DNA from: Rhabdornis inornatus
Lineage: Eukaryota; Chordata; Aves; Passeriformes; Rhabdornithidae
Direction: 5' to 3'
Length of the DNA stretch: 64,000 nt
Assembly (NCBI GenBank): GCA_013397075.1
Contig: VWZS01005933.1
Span: forward strand, 912,536-976,535
In this document: positions 51,511-62,640 of the stretch, piece after piece
Layout of the letters: each line of letters begins with the position of its first letter
How positions within the stretch are numbered: the stretch's first letter is position 1
The notes under the pieces: model-generated
The model's input: only the letters and a program-made list of their open reading frames with translations
Told to the model about the DNA's origin: nothing
Database searches by the model: none
Position numbers and translations under genes: made by a program

Positions 51511-53729
51511 AAAACGGAAAAAAAGTCCCAAATCAAGTTATCAAATCGGCTACCTTTTTTCCTTGTAAGACAGACAAACTAAAAAATGTAGATCTCTTAT
51601 TTTAATCCATTATGACTCCTAAACTAAAAACTCTTGTGTTATTCAAATCTATGAAAATAATATTGATTACTATGTTTTAAATCTGAAAAATGTACTCCTT
51701 TTTTATTGGAAGAGATTAAGCCACTGCTGTCAGAGGAAAATAATAGTAGTAATTATGACAACCACACATTTAACCAAAACATATAAGCATAAATGTGAAG
51801 GATGAAGTTCTGGTATATGTCTATCTTCTGACACATACAGAAAGTTTACTTACGAACAACTTCATAATAAAATATACATGAATTAATGGCAGGATTTTCT
51901 AGGATGAAATAGGACCAAGCAAATTAATAACCCCTTGGAAGTTCTATACAAAATTTAGAAAATTGAATTAGAATTTGTATTAAATCAAAAATAACTTTTT
52001 TATAATAAAAATTACATCTTGATTTCCACAGACACTCCATCCCCTGCAAATTGTAACATAATTTTTAATACGGATTGCAAGTTCTACACTCAGTTGAAGT
52101 GTCAATTTCTTTGGTTCCCTCAAGCTGATTCTACTCAGTTTCCTGGGCTGCTAACACCAAAATATGTAGCTTGTTTCAACTATTCTACAACTCCCATCTA
52201 ACTGCTTGTTGTCTACTAAAAAGTTCACCTGAGCTTGAGGTGAAACGGTCCCTGAAGTCCTCTTTTTCCCAACTTCACTGGACATCACCATTTGCATTAG
52301 TTTTCTCGGCTCCTGTCTTTCTGAGAGAGAAAGACTTTTCCCTAGGTCCCCTGTTACTCATCTGGCAGACAAAAGAACAGATATTCTCCACAAGCTGCAT
52401 CAGAAGTGGAATGTAAATTCTGCCAAAATTTCAGTCACTACAAATCAGTTTGTCTATCTTTAATCTCACTTTTGATCTAAATCTGGAATGGATGAGCAAA
52501 ACAATTTTTGAACAAAAGACCTGATATTAAACACAATTTTTACTAGCAGACTATATTCAGTTTCTACTTTGGATACTTTAAACATCTTTTAATTTTCAGG
52601 AGTGTACAAAGCTCCAGATGTTGTGAAAGCTGCTGATTAGTGAACATAAACTAGTGACAACAGACTTTCTTTCCATAACCTCTACAAATGTCACAACTTT
52701 GCCCTTACATTCTACATGAATGAGATATAATTGGATTTCATGTAGTAAATATAGTTCTAGGCAAACAATAATACGGTTGAAAGGTGATGTTGAAAAAAGC
52801 CAAGAATGAAACAAACACTCCCACCTTCAGAACTAATTCAACTCTAAAAGACACCTCACACTGTCATTTTATTATCAACTATATTCATTGACTTAACCAC
52901 TGATAGTACTTTTATTTAAAAATGTCTTTATAACCTTAAGAGACAAATAATAAACCACGATGACTGACTACTTTCGAACAAAGACATTTTAATTTAGAGA
53001 ATGCACAAATGGTTTCTAATGCCAATAAATGTAAGGGAGGATTATACAATACATTTTCTAAATCCTCACAGGAATTCTAATGAGGAGTAAAGCTAATTAT
53101 GATTCATTACAAGACGAATTGCAAATGTTTAGCACATCACTAGCACAAGGTTCACCCAGTACTGGAAATTAGAAATGACAAAAAAGGAATGCCATAATGT
53201 TGAAAAAAACATTTTTCTTTAAAACAGTGGCACACATAAGTATTCATGAACGGCGTTATATGATAAAGTACTTGGTAATATTTTAAACTCCAAATAAATC
53301 CATTTAAATGATGCACCCTGTGGTGATGGCAAATTCAGATACAGAGTCTGCTAAAGAATGAATTATAATTTTATAAAACAATTTTGAAAATAAAATGTTA
53401 ACAAATTTGTAGGCTGTAAAGACAGACTGGGGTTAACATCAGAGGACTTCTGAGAGAAGTGAAAAAGCTGTAATTACTTAGCTTTGTGTGGGGAACACTT
53501 AGCAGACTATATCCATGAATTTAAGCCTGAACTGGTTTCTACTATGAAATGATGAGCAATATGGTTAATATAACAGTAGTGAACATCATTTACTCTAGCC
53601 AGGCTTTGATTCAGTCACTCAGAGCACTGTTGAACCCCAGTTAGGGAGGTGTGGATAGCATGAGTGAACTGCAAATATCTTACCCTGCCTTCAGGCCCAA
53701 AGTCAGGATTTCACAGACTAAAGGACAGC

Positions 53730-54300
53730 TTACTAGTAGTGGTTTCAATACTGTTTAATGTTTTCATTAGTGACTTGGTTGACAGGACAAAATGGACCCT
53801 CAGAATTCTTGCAGCTGTCACCAAATCCAGAGGATCAGGAAGCAGACTTCTACAAGATTGCTCTTCAGAGGGAGCTTTATAAACAGAAGGAATGGGCTGA
53901 CAAACTGTGAAATTCTATTGAGACAAATGAAAAGTCTTGCACTTGGGACAGTGTGAGTCCATGTAAAAATACAGGGATTCAGCTGGCTAGAAATTAGCTT
54001 TGCAGACAAAGATTCAGGTAGACCACAACTGGAACATGAATAAAGGAGCTTGGCCAAATGCCTGCAAGAATTCCCCTCTGACATGTTCTGTGCTTCAATA
54101 ATCCCAGCTATGAAGTAGTCTGTGAAAAATCTGAATTATTAATGCTAGTGGTTGGAGTTGCAAAACGCAAAGGTGATCCAGCCCATGAAGCCCAGATGGA
54201 TTTCTGAAAAGCTCTTAACAGTATCCCTCAAGTCTTCATCAAGAGCTTTGAAGGGACACTTACATGTTTTACAAATTCTGCCAGCATGACTTCATGTCCC
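53730..54300 (+). mobile_element. Old CR1 LINE remnants, plus orientation
   Basis: A frame from about 53753 reads LFNVFISDLVDRT, a clear relic of the CR1 segment just before the catalytic site. A second relic (QRELYKQKEWADKL) lies around 53866-53910. The catalytic pair itself is lost. A further CR1-like stretch (ttctgaaaagctcttaacag near 54205), resembling the upstream FSKAFDTV region, is probably a second fragment in the same direction. Many stops and shifts indicate great age. The borders are approximate. Confidence 0.6.
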
Positions 54301-57300
54301 AGTGTGAGTCTAGGGAGCAGTAATAGTGACATCACGTAGCAGAGGCATGGGAAGTTAGCCAAAGGAAGGTTAAACTGTTCAAGTGTTCAACAGGCCTAGC
54401 TTCCCAACATGATACTGTTCTTTAGCTGGATACCATTTCATTTGCTCAAAGTACAGCTTCAGTTTACTCTGGTTTCATCTAGACTACCCAGAACCCCTGC
54501 AAATACATTCTTTATCCTGAACATGAGGAATATGCAATCATGTCCAGCTAAACAATTAATCTAAATTGAATAAACTACTAGTCTGATGCATTGCACTAGT
54601 TAGGAGCTTTGATTCAAAAGTAAAGTAAATTTTTCCACTTAAAAACACACATTTGTTTACCATTAGTTTTCTATTTTTTCTTATTGCAATTATCTGCCTT
54701 GTTCACTAAACACTGTTCAGCACCAATAATAAAAAACACAGAAGTTTTAACAGACAAAAGCTATGTTTGCACTTTATTTATGATTCATTCTCCATTCTCT
54801 TCATCAAATGAGAACACTGAGACATATGTTCAAAGATAATTAAAATTTCATAATGCAGTAACAAAAAGTCAAGTAAAGTTGAGACAAATTTCTTTTAATA
54901 TCTTAATTTAAACACTTTAATTATAAATTATAATAAAAGGAGGATATCAATAAAAATCCCACCATCTAGCACTAGTGAAAGCCCAGCATACATGGGTTTA
55001 AATCTCTAGAGTGTATGAATCTCCAAATTGATCTAAGTAACTGGAGGCCTAAAAGCTGCCTCAGCCTCTTGTCTTTCTACAAGCATCATTAACTATTTCT
55101 GCCAGGGACTCCCCAGTTATTTGGTGTCAGCCAAGAGAAATGACCAAAGATCATGTCTTTCAGATTCAGGTTCTGAGGGAGTGGTTGTCAATTATAGCCT
55201 CTTCTACATCTTTTTGTTTAGCAAATTTCTTTTACTCCATCCATAACTGTATCAAACTGCTTCCTGATGTAATTTGTCTCTTCAGCAACTCTTGCCACCA
55301 GTGCTATCATCATTTACCTACTTTCTAGTTGCTGTCAAAGAAATCAATTGAAATTAATGGTGTCTCGCCAAATAACACATGACCTCAGAAAAACTTACTA
55401 ATCAAATGCTCAAAGTGGGTCCACTGTAGAGTATAGATATACAAAATGTCTTGTTTAGTTAGAAGTCACATTTCCTGCTGGAGATTGCTGTGGATTAGAT
55501 CATGTAAACTATATGTTGTACTGAACTTTTTTATTTAAAGTAGTTCGTTTAAAGCTAACTCAGCTATTTTTAATTAACTTGCAGCATAAATATTCAGTGT
55601 TTGACTTATACATTATCCAGAATGCAATGAATTTTTGCAATTCCTTGTTTCTGTGGGATCTATTAAATCATAGGGAAGCAGAGGACGTAATACTTCAAAT
55701 ATTAACAAATGCCCTCTCTCTGCAAGCTAAAAAAACTTTGCTTCAAATACAAAATTTCCACCATTTTAGAAGTTTGAAAGTACCTTAAGGTAAATGTGAT
55801 CAGAGAATTCTTCCTTATTCCGTTTTTCAGATTAGCAATCGAATAGTTAAAATGAATCTCAATACATCTACAAATCTAAACCACCCTTTTGCAATGAAGT
55901 CATAATGATGAACAAATTAAAAAATCCTAACACTGTATTATCCAAAAATATAAGCACAGAACAAACTTTTGTTATAAGCTATGTTTACTTTATATTGTAG
56001 AAGTATATATATGGCAATTAGAAGAAAAATGGTATTTGCATAAGTGTGATGTGCATTAGGAATAACACATAATTAAAAAGGCATCTAGTCCATTACTCCT
56101 TATAATGTTTTCTGATTTTCTCTTGAAAAGTGGGTGTTAAACACAGCTTTCTTATCCAGAGAACATGGAAGTGTTAATTCACTGAAGTAAAAGTGATAAT
56201 TGGTTTTGACCTTATGTATTGTAGAATATGTTGCTGAATTTGTCTAAAAACACCTGAGGAGTTTATGCAAAAATCAATTTCTGTATGTTTATTGTATTTG
56301 CACATGACTAATTCAAGTAAAACCATTTTATCTAAATGCTAGGAGTTATCATAAATATTTTCAAGTAATTTTAGTAGTATAGATCCAAATGTAATGCTCC
56401 TGTTTATTGCAAATACAGATGATGAACACCAATACTGCATATTTGCTGTTGCCTAAAATGAAACATTTAAAATGCTTCAATCTATGAAGTATTTCTGGAA
56501 CCAATCAATAATGAAATGGGAATTTTAAGAGGAGAGTTGACAGCCCTGGTAATTCACAGTTTTATGCATGAAGCTCTCAGTTTATAAATGCAATAATTTG
56601 CCAATTTTATTTATTGTGTACTTTCATTTTACTTTCAAATTTCAAGGCTTTTTTCCCAGAATGGTAATAGAATTTCTACACATTTAAGATCTCTGGACCT
56701 GTCCTGAGTTTTAAAATAACCAAATTTTGGAAAACCATCTCCTCATTCAGTTCTGTCAGGAGAACTAGAAGCCAGTATTCTAAAATAGTAATTCAGGATT
56801 AAATTAGCTGAACTGTGAACGTGGTTAGAAAGCCTAAAGCATAGCAGAACTTCTATATTTCTGCATAAAACCAAGGAGCCCATGCAACTGTCATTCAATA
56901 GTTCCCTGAAATCATTAGACTAGAGTTATGAAGCAGGTCCTCACTATGTTAAAGAAATCTTTAATATAGAAACAAGAATAAATGAAAACAGTTTTAGTAT
57001 GAAGGAAATTCTGAAAAATCCATCTCCTGGCTGAAGTGTCTATTTACATTTAGAGGGGAAAAAGTAAAGCAAGCAGAAATCAAGGCAGGCTCTGTTACCT
57101 GACTGTACAGAGGCTTTCAATTTTTGTTATTCCCTGAGGAGAGTTTTACTCCTCTTAAGACCACGTGTTTGTGCAAAGGACCAAGACTTCATGTTGACTT
57201 CTTCAGTGACATATTCTGAGAATAACGACTGTGGATATTCTGCTCTCAGCTTTGCATAGCTGGTATGTTTCCCCAAGGTCAAAGCAGGCAATGGGCTATG

Positions 57301-57463
57301 CATCTAAGAAGATCAGCACAAAGGTTAAAGGACAACCTAAAGACAGATTGGATGAACCTGTGACTCTTAGCACTTCAGTCCTGTATCATACAGTCCTACT
57401 CACAGTATCTTCTACCCTTTCACAGACACCATATCTTGAAATCTGTTGGCAGGTCTCTCACGA

Positions 57464-57535
57464 AGAAAAGTCACCAGCGGAGTTGCACCTGGACCTCCAA
57501 TGGAACTCATATTGTTCAACATCATCCAGGAGAAG
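57464..57535 (+). mobile_element. Small CR1 LINE remnant, plus orientation
   Basis: The sequence gtcaccagcggagttgcacc and what follows translate to VTSGVAPGPPMELILFNII. This aligns with the CR1 reverse-transcriptase motif of VTSGVPQGS type followed by ILFNI. The flanks are too decayed to delimit. It falls inside an unrelated 107-codon frame (57231-57554), which is not a gene. Confidence 0.5.
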
Positions 57536-59286
57536 TAGAAAGAAAATAAAGTGATATATTTTTCTGAAACAGAGTTTCTTGAGAACAACTTATTAGGTGG
57601 TTTAGACTGCAAAAATAAAAGCTGATTTGCTTAAAGACCTTACCTATGATACTGGCATGCCAAATTCAACATACTTAATTCAGTATTGAAAGTATTGCAT
57701 GAAGGAAATTTAGAAGTGCCAAACATTATTTACAGAATGATAGGGTCTCAACTAGTTGGCATTGCTCAGGTATTGAGCACACAAGTTTTAGAGTACGCTT
57801 TGCAGTTTTATAAAAAAACCTACTCATTCCTGGCAATATGACAATAAAAGGAATTATTAGGTAAAGACTGGTACTCAGAAGAAAATTCCTATAGCACTGT
57901 ATAAATCCATGCTACATGCGCAACTTGACTGTTTGCTTTCTGTCCCTCCCTCTGCAAAAAAACTTCCAGTAAAACTTGAAAAAGAACAGAGAAACACAAC
58001 AAGAATGACTTAAGATGTGGGAGGTTTTCCTACCACAATACATGCAACTATTAAATGACTGGGGAATTTCAGAATGGAAAAGAGATGACTACAAAGATAT
58101 GTCAGGAACTTGAAAAAAAAGAAACAAACACAGCAAAACTGTTTCAGAGAAAAGAAATATGGAACAATTGTTCATGGTTTCTTATCATACAAAACTTAAT
58201 GAACTAAAAAGGAGCTGTGCATAATGAAGGAAAAAAGATGGCACTTGTATCCAGGACACATTATATTGTGTCTCTGCAACAGAATATTGTGGATGTTAGT
58301 TCTACATGGGTCCAAAAAGTAAACAAACCTATGAGTGAGGCATCCACCAAGAGCAATTAGCGAGGCAGCCTTTGAGAAAAAAATCACTAAAGGAGAAAAT
58401 ATTTTAGAAGAAACTTATTTGCTTTTGCTTCTTTAGCAATCTTCCATAAGCACTCTTACAACAAAGATGTTGCAGTAGATGTACATTTGTTCTAACCCAG
58501 AAAAGTCAACATGTATATGTTGTTACTCAAAGTAGATATTAACTCGACAATTCATGAGCAAGAACACAACATTAATCTTTGTTTAGCATCAAATATTTCT
58601 TAAACAGACTACTCAGGAAGTTTAAAAACACTATTAAATTTCTTCCAAGAAATACATCTCTACCAAATGTCTTAGTTGGGAAGAATTACAATGATAATGC
58701 AAAACAAATTTTTAAAAAATTACACTTTCTCCAAACATTGTTTCATGACAGAGTGGCAAACAGATTACTTGTTGGATCCTTACCATCTTAGGAAATCACG
58801 TTCCCAATTCTTATACTAAATAAGTACATAAAGAATGCTTATGTGGTTTTGCTCTCATCTAGGTTTTCACTATTTTGCATCTTATTTTTAGACCACTTTT
58901 GACACAATATTGCACTGTGTAAACCTCTGCTTCATAGCCTTTGTATGACACCTTCTTTTCTACTACAGTCAAAATTGCATTTCCATATAAATCGCTTGCT
59001 AGCCTGATTAAGATAAGATTTGACACTCTGCAAGCATGATGTGTTTAGAAAAACAGCTTGAGAATCTATGGACAATTTAATTCTGTATATAACACAAGCA
59101 CAGGGATATTTTGTTAACCTGTTTCCTCATTTCCTTTGGTAGAAAATGTTCAGGTTTTCTTGTTGGAGGTTGGGGAAAAGACTCTATTTTTTTTAACATC
59201 CAACAGCAAGTTTGGGCTTTTTTAATATCCAACAGCATCCATAATACAATTGGAAAATTGAAAAGATGTTTTTAGGCTGTAGATAG

Positions 59287-59333
59287 TGTGACAGAATCAT
59301 TTAGATTGGAAAAGACCTATAAAACATAATTTC
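59287..59333 (-). mobile_element. CR1 LINE 3' end, left half split by an LTR
   Basis: The plus strand reads gtgacagaatcatttagatt, then ggaaaagacct, the familiar reverse complement of a CR1 3' end. It stops exactly where the LTR at 59334 begins. The continuation is found at 60903-60980. Confidence 0.7.
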
Positions 59334-59451
59334 TGTGGTGGATTTACTGCTGGCTAAATTGCCAGTGCAACCACTAGAATTATTTACTCATTTTGTGCTG
59401 TGACATAGGATTAGGAGGAGGAGCAAAGCAGGCTCAAACATTGAAGGGTAT

Positions 59452-59495
59452 AAAGAAAAACTTTATTAATAGAAAAGAAAAACTTTATTAATGGA
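59452..59495 (-). repeat. 22-bp tandem duplication carrying two AATAAA signals
   Basis: The unit aaagaaaaactttattaat occurs at 59452 and 59474. Each copy holds the reverse complement of AATAAA, giving two polyadenylation signals on the minus strand. Confidence 0.88.
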
Positions 59496-60454
59496 AACCA
59501 AAAGAAAAAATAAGAATCTGAATAAAACTTTCAGAACACTTCTCCTTCCCCACCCTCTTTTCTTTCACACTGACAACGTACAGAAACAAATCAGTCAGTT
59601 TACCATCTCTAAAAGTCTTTCTCCAATTTACTTAGGGGAGAGGAATCTCTCTCTTTAGTTTGTGGAAACTTCCTCACAAGAAACAGTTCTCACCTGGCTT
59701 CAATGTCACAGCGAATCAGCCGCCCAGGAGAATGGAAATCTGATCACTGTGTAAAAGTCTCTTTCCTCAACTGACAGTTTCCCCACAACTGTTATCGAGG
59801 ACCATGTAAATTTATGGGGTTTTATTTTAAGGATGAGCAGTTCAGAGCAAAGTTGTCTTCATCTAACTGAAATAATTTTCAGTTCTGGGAACAGAGACCT
59901 TCTCTTCATCCCTGGGGGAAAAGGGCATCACACTCTTCTCTCTCTCTGTTCAAACTTCTCATTGGATCACAGCTACTTCAACATCTGCTTACTTCAGCAC
60001 GAATGGCTTTGCTCATGTTTACAATGTGAACACTCCACCGCCCCACAGGCATTCCATGAGTTACAGGGAAAAAAAAAAAAGTCTGATTTATCAATAATAC
60101 CTTCTCCATAGCTTACAAGAGAATTTCAGTCCAAGACATATTCTCATCCCATCTCTCAACTGGGACCTGACTGACCTTGATGTCTCCATGGTGCTCCTGT
60201 GGGTGTCTTCACTTCTGTCATTTTCTTTCACTCAAGAGAGATGATGCAAGGGGTGCAAGTCGCATCTGTGCAGTGAAAGAGTTTATATCTTGCCTGGGCC
60301 TACAGTTGGCCATGCGATCCCTGTTGGGTCATGGCATGGAGCTGTTTATGGTGGAAAGCTTTTCGGCAGTCGTGCTGGAGGCTGAGCCAGGATAGTCGGG
60401 GCCCAGCCAGAAATGGTGATAGTTGCTGTGGCTGCATTCCATAAAAGGGGGGAC

Positions 60455-60693
60455 CTGGATCAGCCCGTGCCAGACTGCGCGGGCCAAGGCAGGGTGGGCT
60501 GGCGTGCCTGGAGCTGCTCCCAGAGCCCCGTGGTTCCTGGTGTGACTCAGCAGCGGCAGAATTCCAGCCGAGCCTTGGGCCCGCGTAGCCACGCTAGGGG
60601 TGGGGGATAACCTGGTTCGACCCCCTCCCTCGTGAGCCGCGCGGGCCTGGGCCGGCCCTCCCACCCGGCCGGCCTTGTTACCCTTACTCGGAA
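60455..60693. promoter_or_regulatory. CpG-rich island inside the LTR
   Basis: About 240 bases with strongly raised GC and about 19 CpG dinucleotides, in a window where CpG is otherwise scarce. It lies upstream of the polyadenylation signals in the minus orientation, where the U3 promoter of the LTR would be. It could act as a promoter for minus-strand transcription; this is inference. The 148-codon minus frame at 60329-60775 is explained by high GC and is not taken as a gene. Confidence 0.6.
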
Positions 60694-60902
60694 GAAGAAA
60701 GAACTCCCCAGTGTTCGTCTTTACATGTGTCTTCACAAAGCGCATTAACTTTTGCATTGTGTAACAATGTGTCAATATTAAAAATCAGACACTGATTGGT
60801 TTTCTCAGGTTTAAAGAAGCTGCCAAGGTCCTTTCAGAAAATTAATTCCATAACTAGTTCCTTTCTTACCGAAAAAAAAATAAATTCATACAAACCACCA
60901 CG

Positions 60903-60980
60903 ATTTCCAATTTTAATCCAGCACTGAGGAGTCCACACTAAGCCATGTCCGTAAGTGTCTCATCTACACATCTCAGGTAA
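60903..60980 (-). mobile_element. CR1 LINE, right half split by an LTR
   Basis: The sequence ttaatccagcactgaggagt, followed by ccacactaagccatgtccgt, matches the next segment of an antisense CR1 3' end. It continues the fragment at 59287-59333 once the LTR is removed. The right border is approximate. Confidence 0.65.
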
Positions 60981-62504
60981 TGTTCATCCAGTTAAATTAA
61001 GGGCTGCAGTAACCAGAGGGAGTGGACCAGACAATTCCATCGATTTCATGATAGACAATTTTATCAAATATATGCAACCCATACATATATAAATATTCCT
61101 ACTGAATTCAGCTCACATGGAACTCTTCAATGAATACATAAACAACACTATATGCAACTATGAAGTATTTATTTCTGAAGATTTGGAAAGCCAGGAGTGA
61201 TGAGAAGCAATTAGTCTCACAGTTTACAACATCACAGACCACTGAAACAGCTTTAACTGGAGTTGTTGATATTCTTTCTGCCCTACCCATACAGTTGTCA
61301 GTATCTATACTGAGTTTTAGCAGCCTAAATTCTGGCATGACACACTCCTTAACTCTAAACACATACAAATATTTTTAGCAGTGACGGTATATTAGAAGCT
61401 ACTTACAAACACTTAGAGGTCTGTGCTATACTAAACAGGCAACTGCTTGATGACAAGATTAAGACTTATTGAAATAAAATTTTAAAAAACAACAAACAAA
61501 ATGAAAAAAAAACAACTTTTCATGTATACTTGGAAAAGTACACATGACAAACATACAAAGTAGTTCTATCACTACTGGATTGAATTGATCCTAATTTGCA
61601 GAGCAAATACAACAACATATAAATTATATTTTGCTTCAGTCAATATATAACTTCAGAAAATGAAGCTAAATACTAGTCATAAATAACAATTTATCATGAT
61701 GAAATCCTTTTATCCAAGCACTTTGTGAATGTACTAAAACAATTAGCATTTTCTAATATATGTACTAGCAACTGTTGCAAAGTAAACCAATAAGATTAAT
61801 AGATGCGTTAAAGAACAATATTCTTTCTTTAAAAACGAAACTTTTACATATTTTTTTAAGTGAATGTATTTTCAAATGCTTTTGGGATGCCAAGATCAAT
61901 TTATTTTTATTTAAAATGTAATAAATTGAAAAATTTAATACTTAAAATTATTCATCCACATTTTCTTTGACATAGTAAATAAAATATTTCCTTCACAGTT
62001 AGCCAAAAATACATATGTACTACAACAGTTGTAACCTGCAAAAGCATACAACATAAAAAACGCCTCACACTATGGAATCACTATATTAAAAAGAAAAAAA
62101 TACACCAATCTCAAAAGCTATGGAGAAATACCACAGTAAAACTTTTAACTGCCCTATTATTTTGAGAAATTAAGTTAAGAATGGCATTTCCTGAAATAAG
62201 AAAACTTTATTGGAACCTAATCCACCATGAACAATGAAGGGAACTAGAAGGGTTTCTTCTCCAACATATTACTTTGCAATGCAGATATTTTTGAGCCAAT
62301 TTCTCCTTATGGTATGTAATGGATATTTGAGGGCATTCAACAAAAAACTTTACAGTGCAATGTAATGCATTTTTTCTGTAAGGTCTGGCAAGAAAAGCTC
62401 ACAAAAAACCTTCTACATTCTTCTAATGATTTTTAAAATTTTTTATTTACCTAAATGCGAGAAAAAAAGCAAAGAAAGCAGAGTAGAAGAGTTAGTATAA
62501 AGCC

Positions 62505-62640
62505 CAAACCCCTCTAAAAACCCCCAAATCACCACCAATAAAATAAAACAAAAACAAACAAAAGAAAAAATTACCCTCAAATAATAAATCAACAAACCAA
62601 AAAGAAAAAACCCCAAACCCAAAAAAGTTCTGAATAAAAT
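62505..62640. repeat. A/C-rich low-complexity tract
   Basis: A stretch of almost only A and C (for example aaaaacaaacaaaagaaaaa and ccccaaacccaaaaaa). It produces a hydrophobic 83-codon minus-strand frame that I regard as an artefact. Confidence 0.8.

Larger units (their letters stand above)
59334..60902 (-). mobile_element. Large LTR (1,569 bp) nested in CR1, 5-bp target duplication
   Basis: The element starts TGTGGTGGATTT and ends AAACCACCACG. Its ends are inverted repeats with one mismatch (TGTGGTGG / CCACCACG). It is flanked by the direct repeat atttc at 59329-59333 and 60903-60907. On the minus strand it carries AATAAA twice (plus-strand tttatt at 59462-59467 and 59484-59489) within a 22-bp tandem duplication (59452-59495). 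This sets the direction as minus, the same as FSTL5. The upstream part is GC- and CpG-rich (60455-60690) and includes a CArG-type box (ccataaaagg, 60439-60448) and an AP-1/MARE-like tgactcagca near 60544. The last base (G instead of A) is unusual for an LTR end. No retroviral genes are seen, so a solo LTR is the likely reading. Confidence 0.75.

Noticed and set aside
60329..60775. 148-codon minus-strand open frame
   Set aside because: It lies inside the CpG-rich LTR. High GC lowers stop frequency, and no domain or splice context supports a protein.
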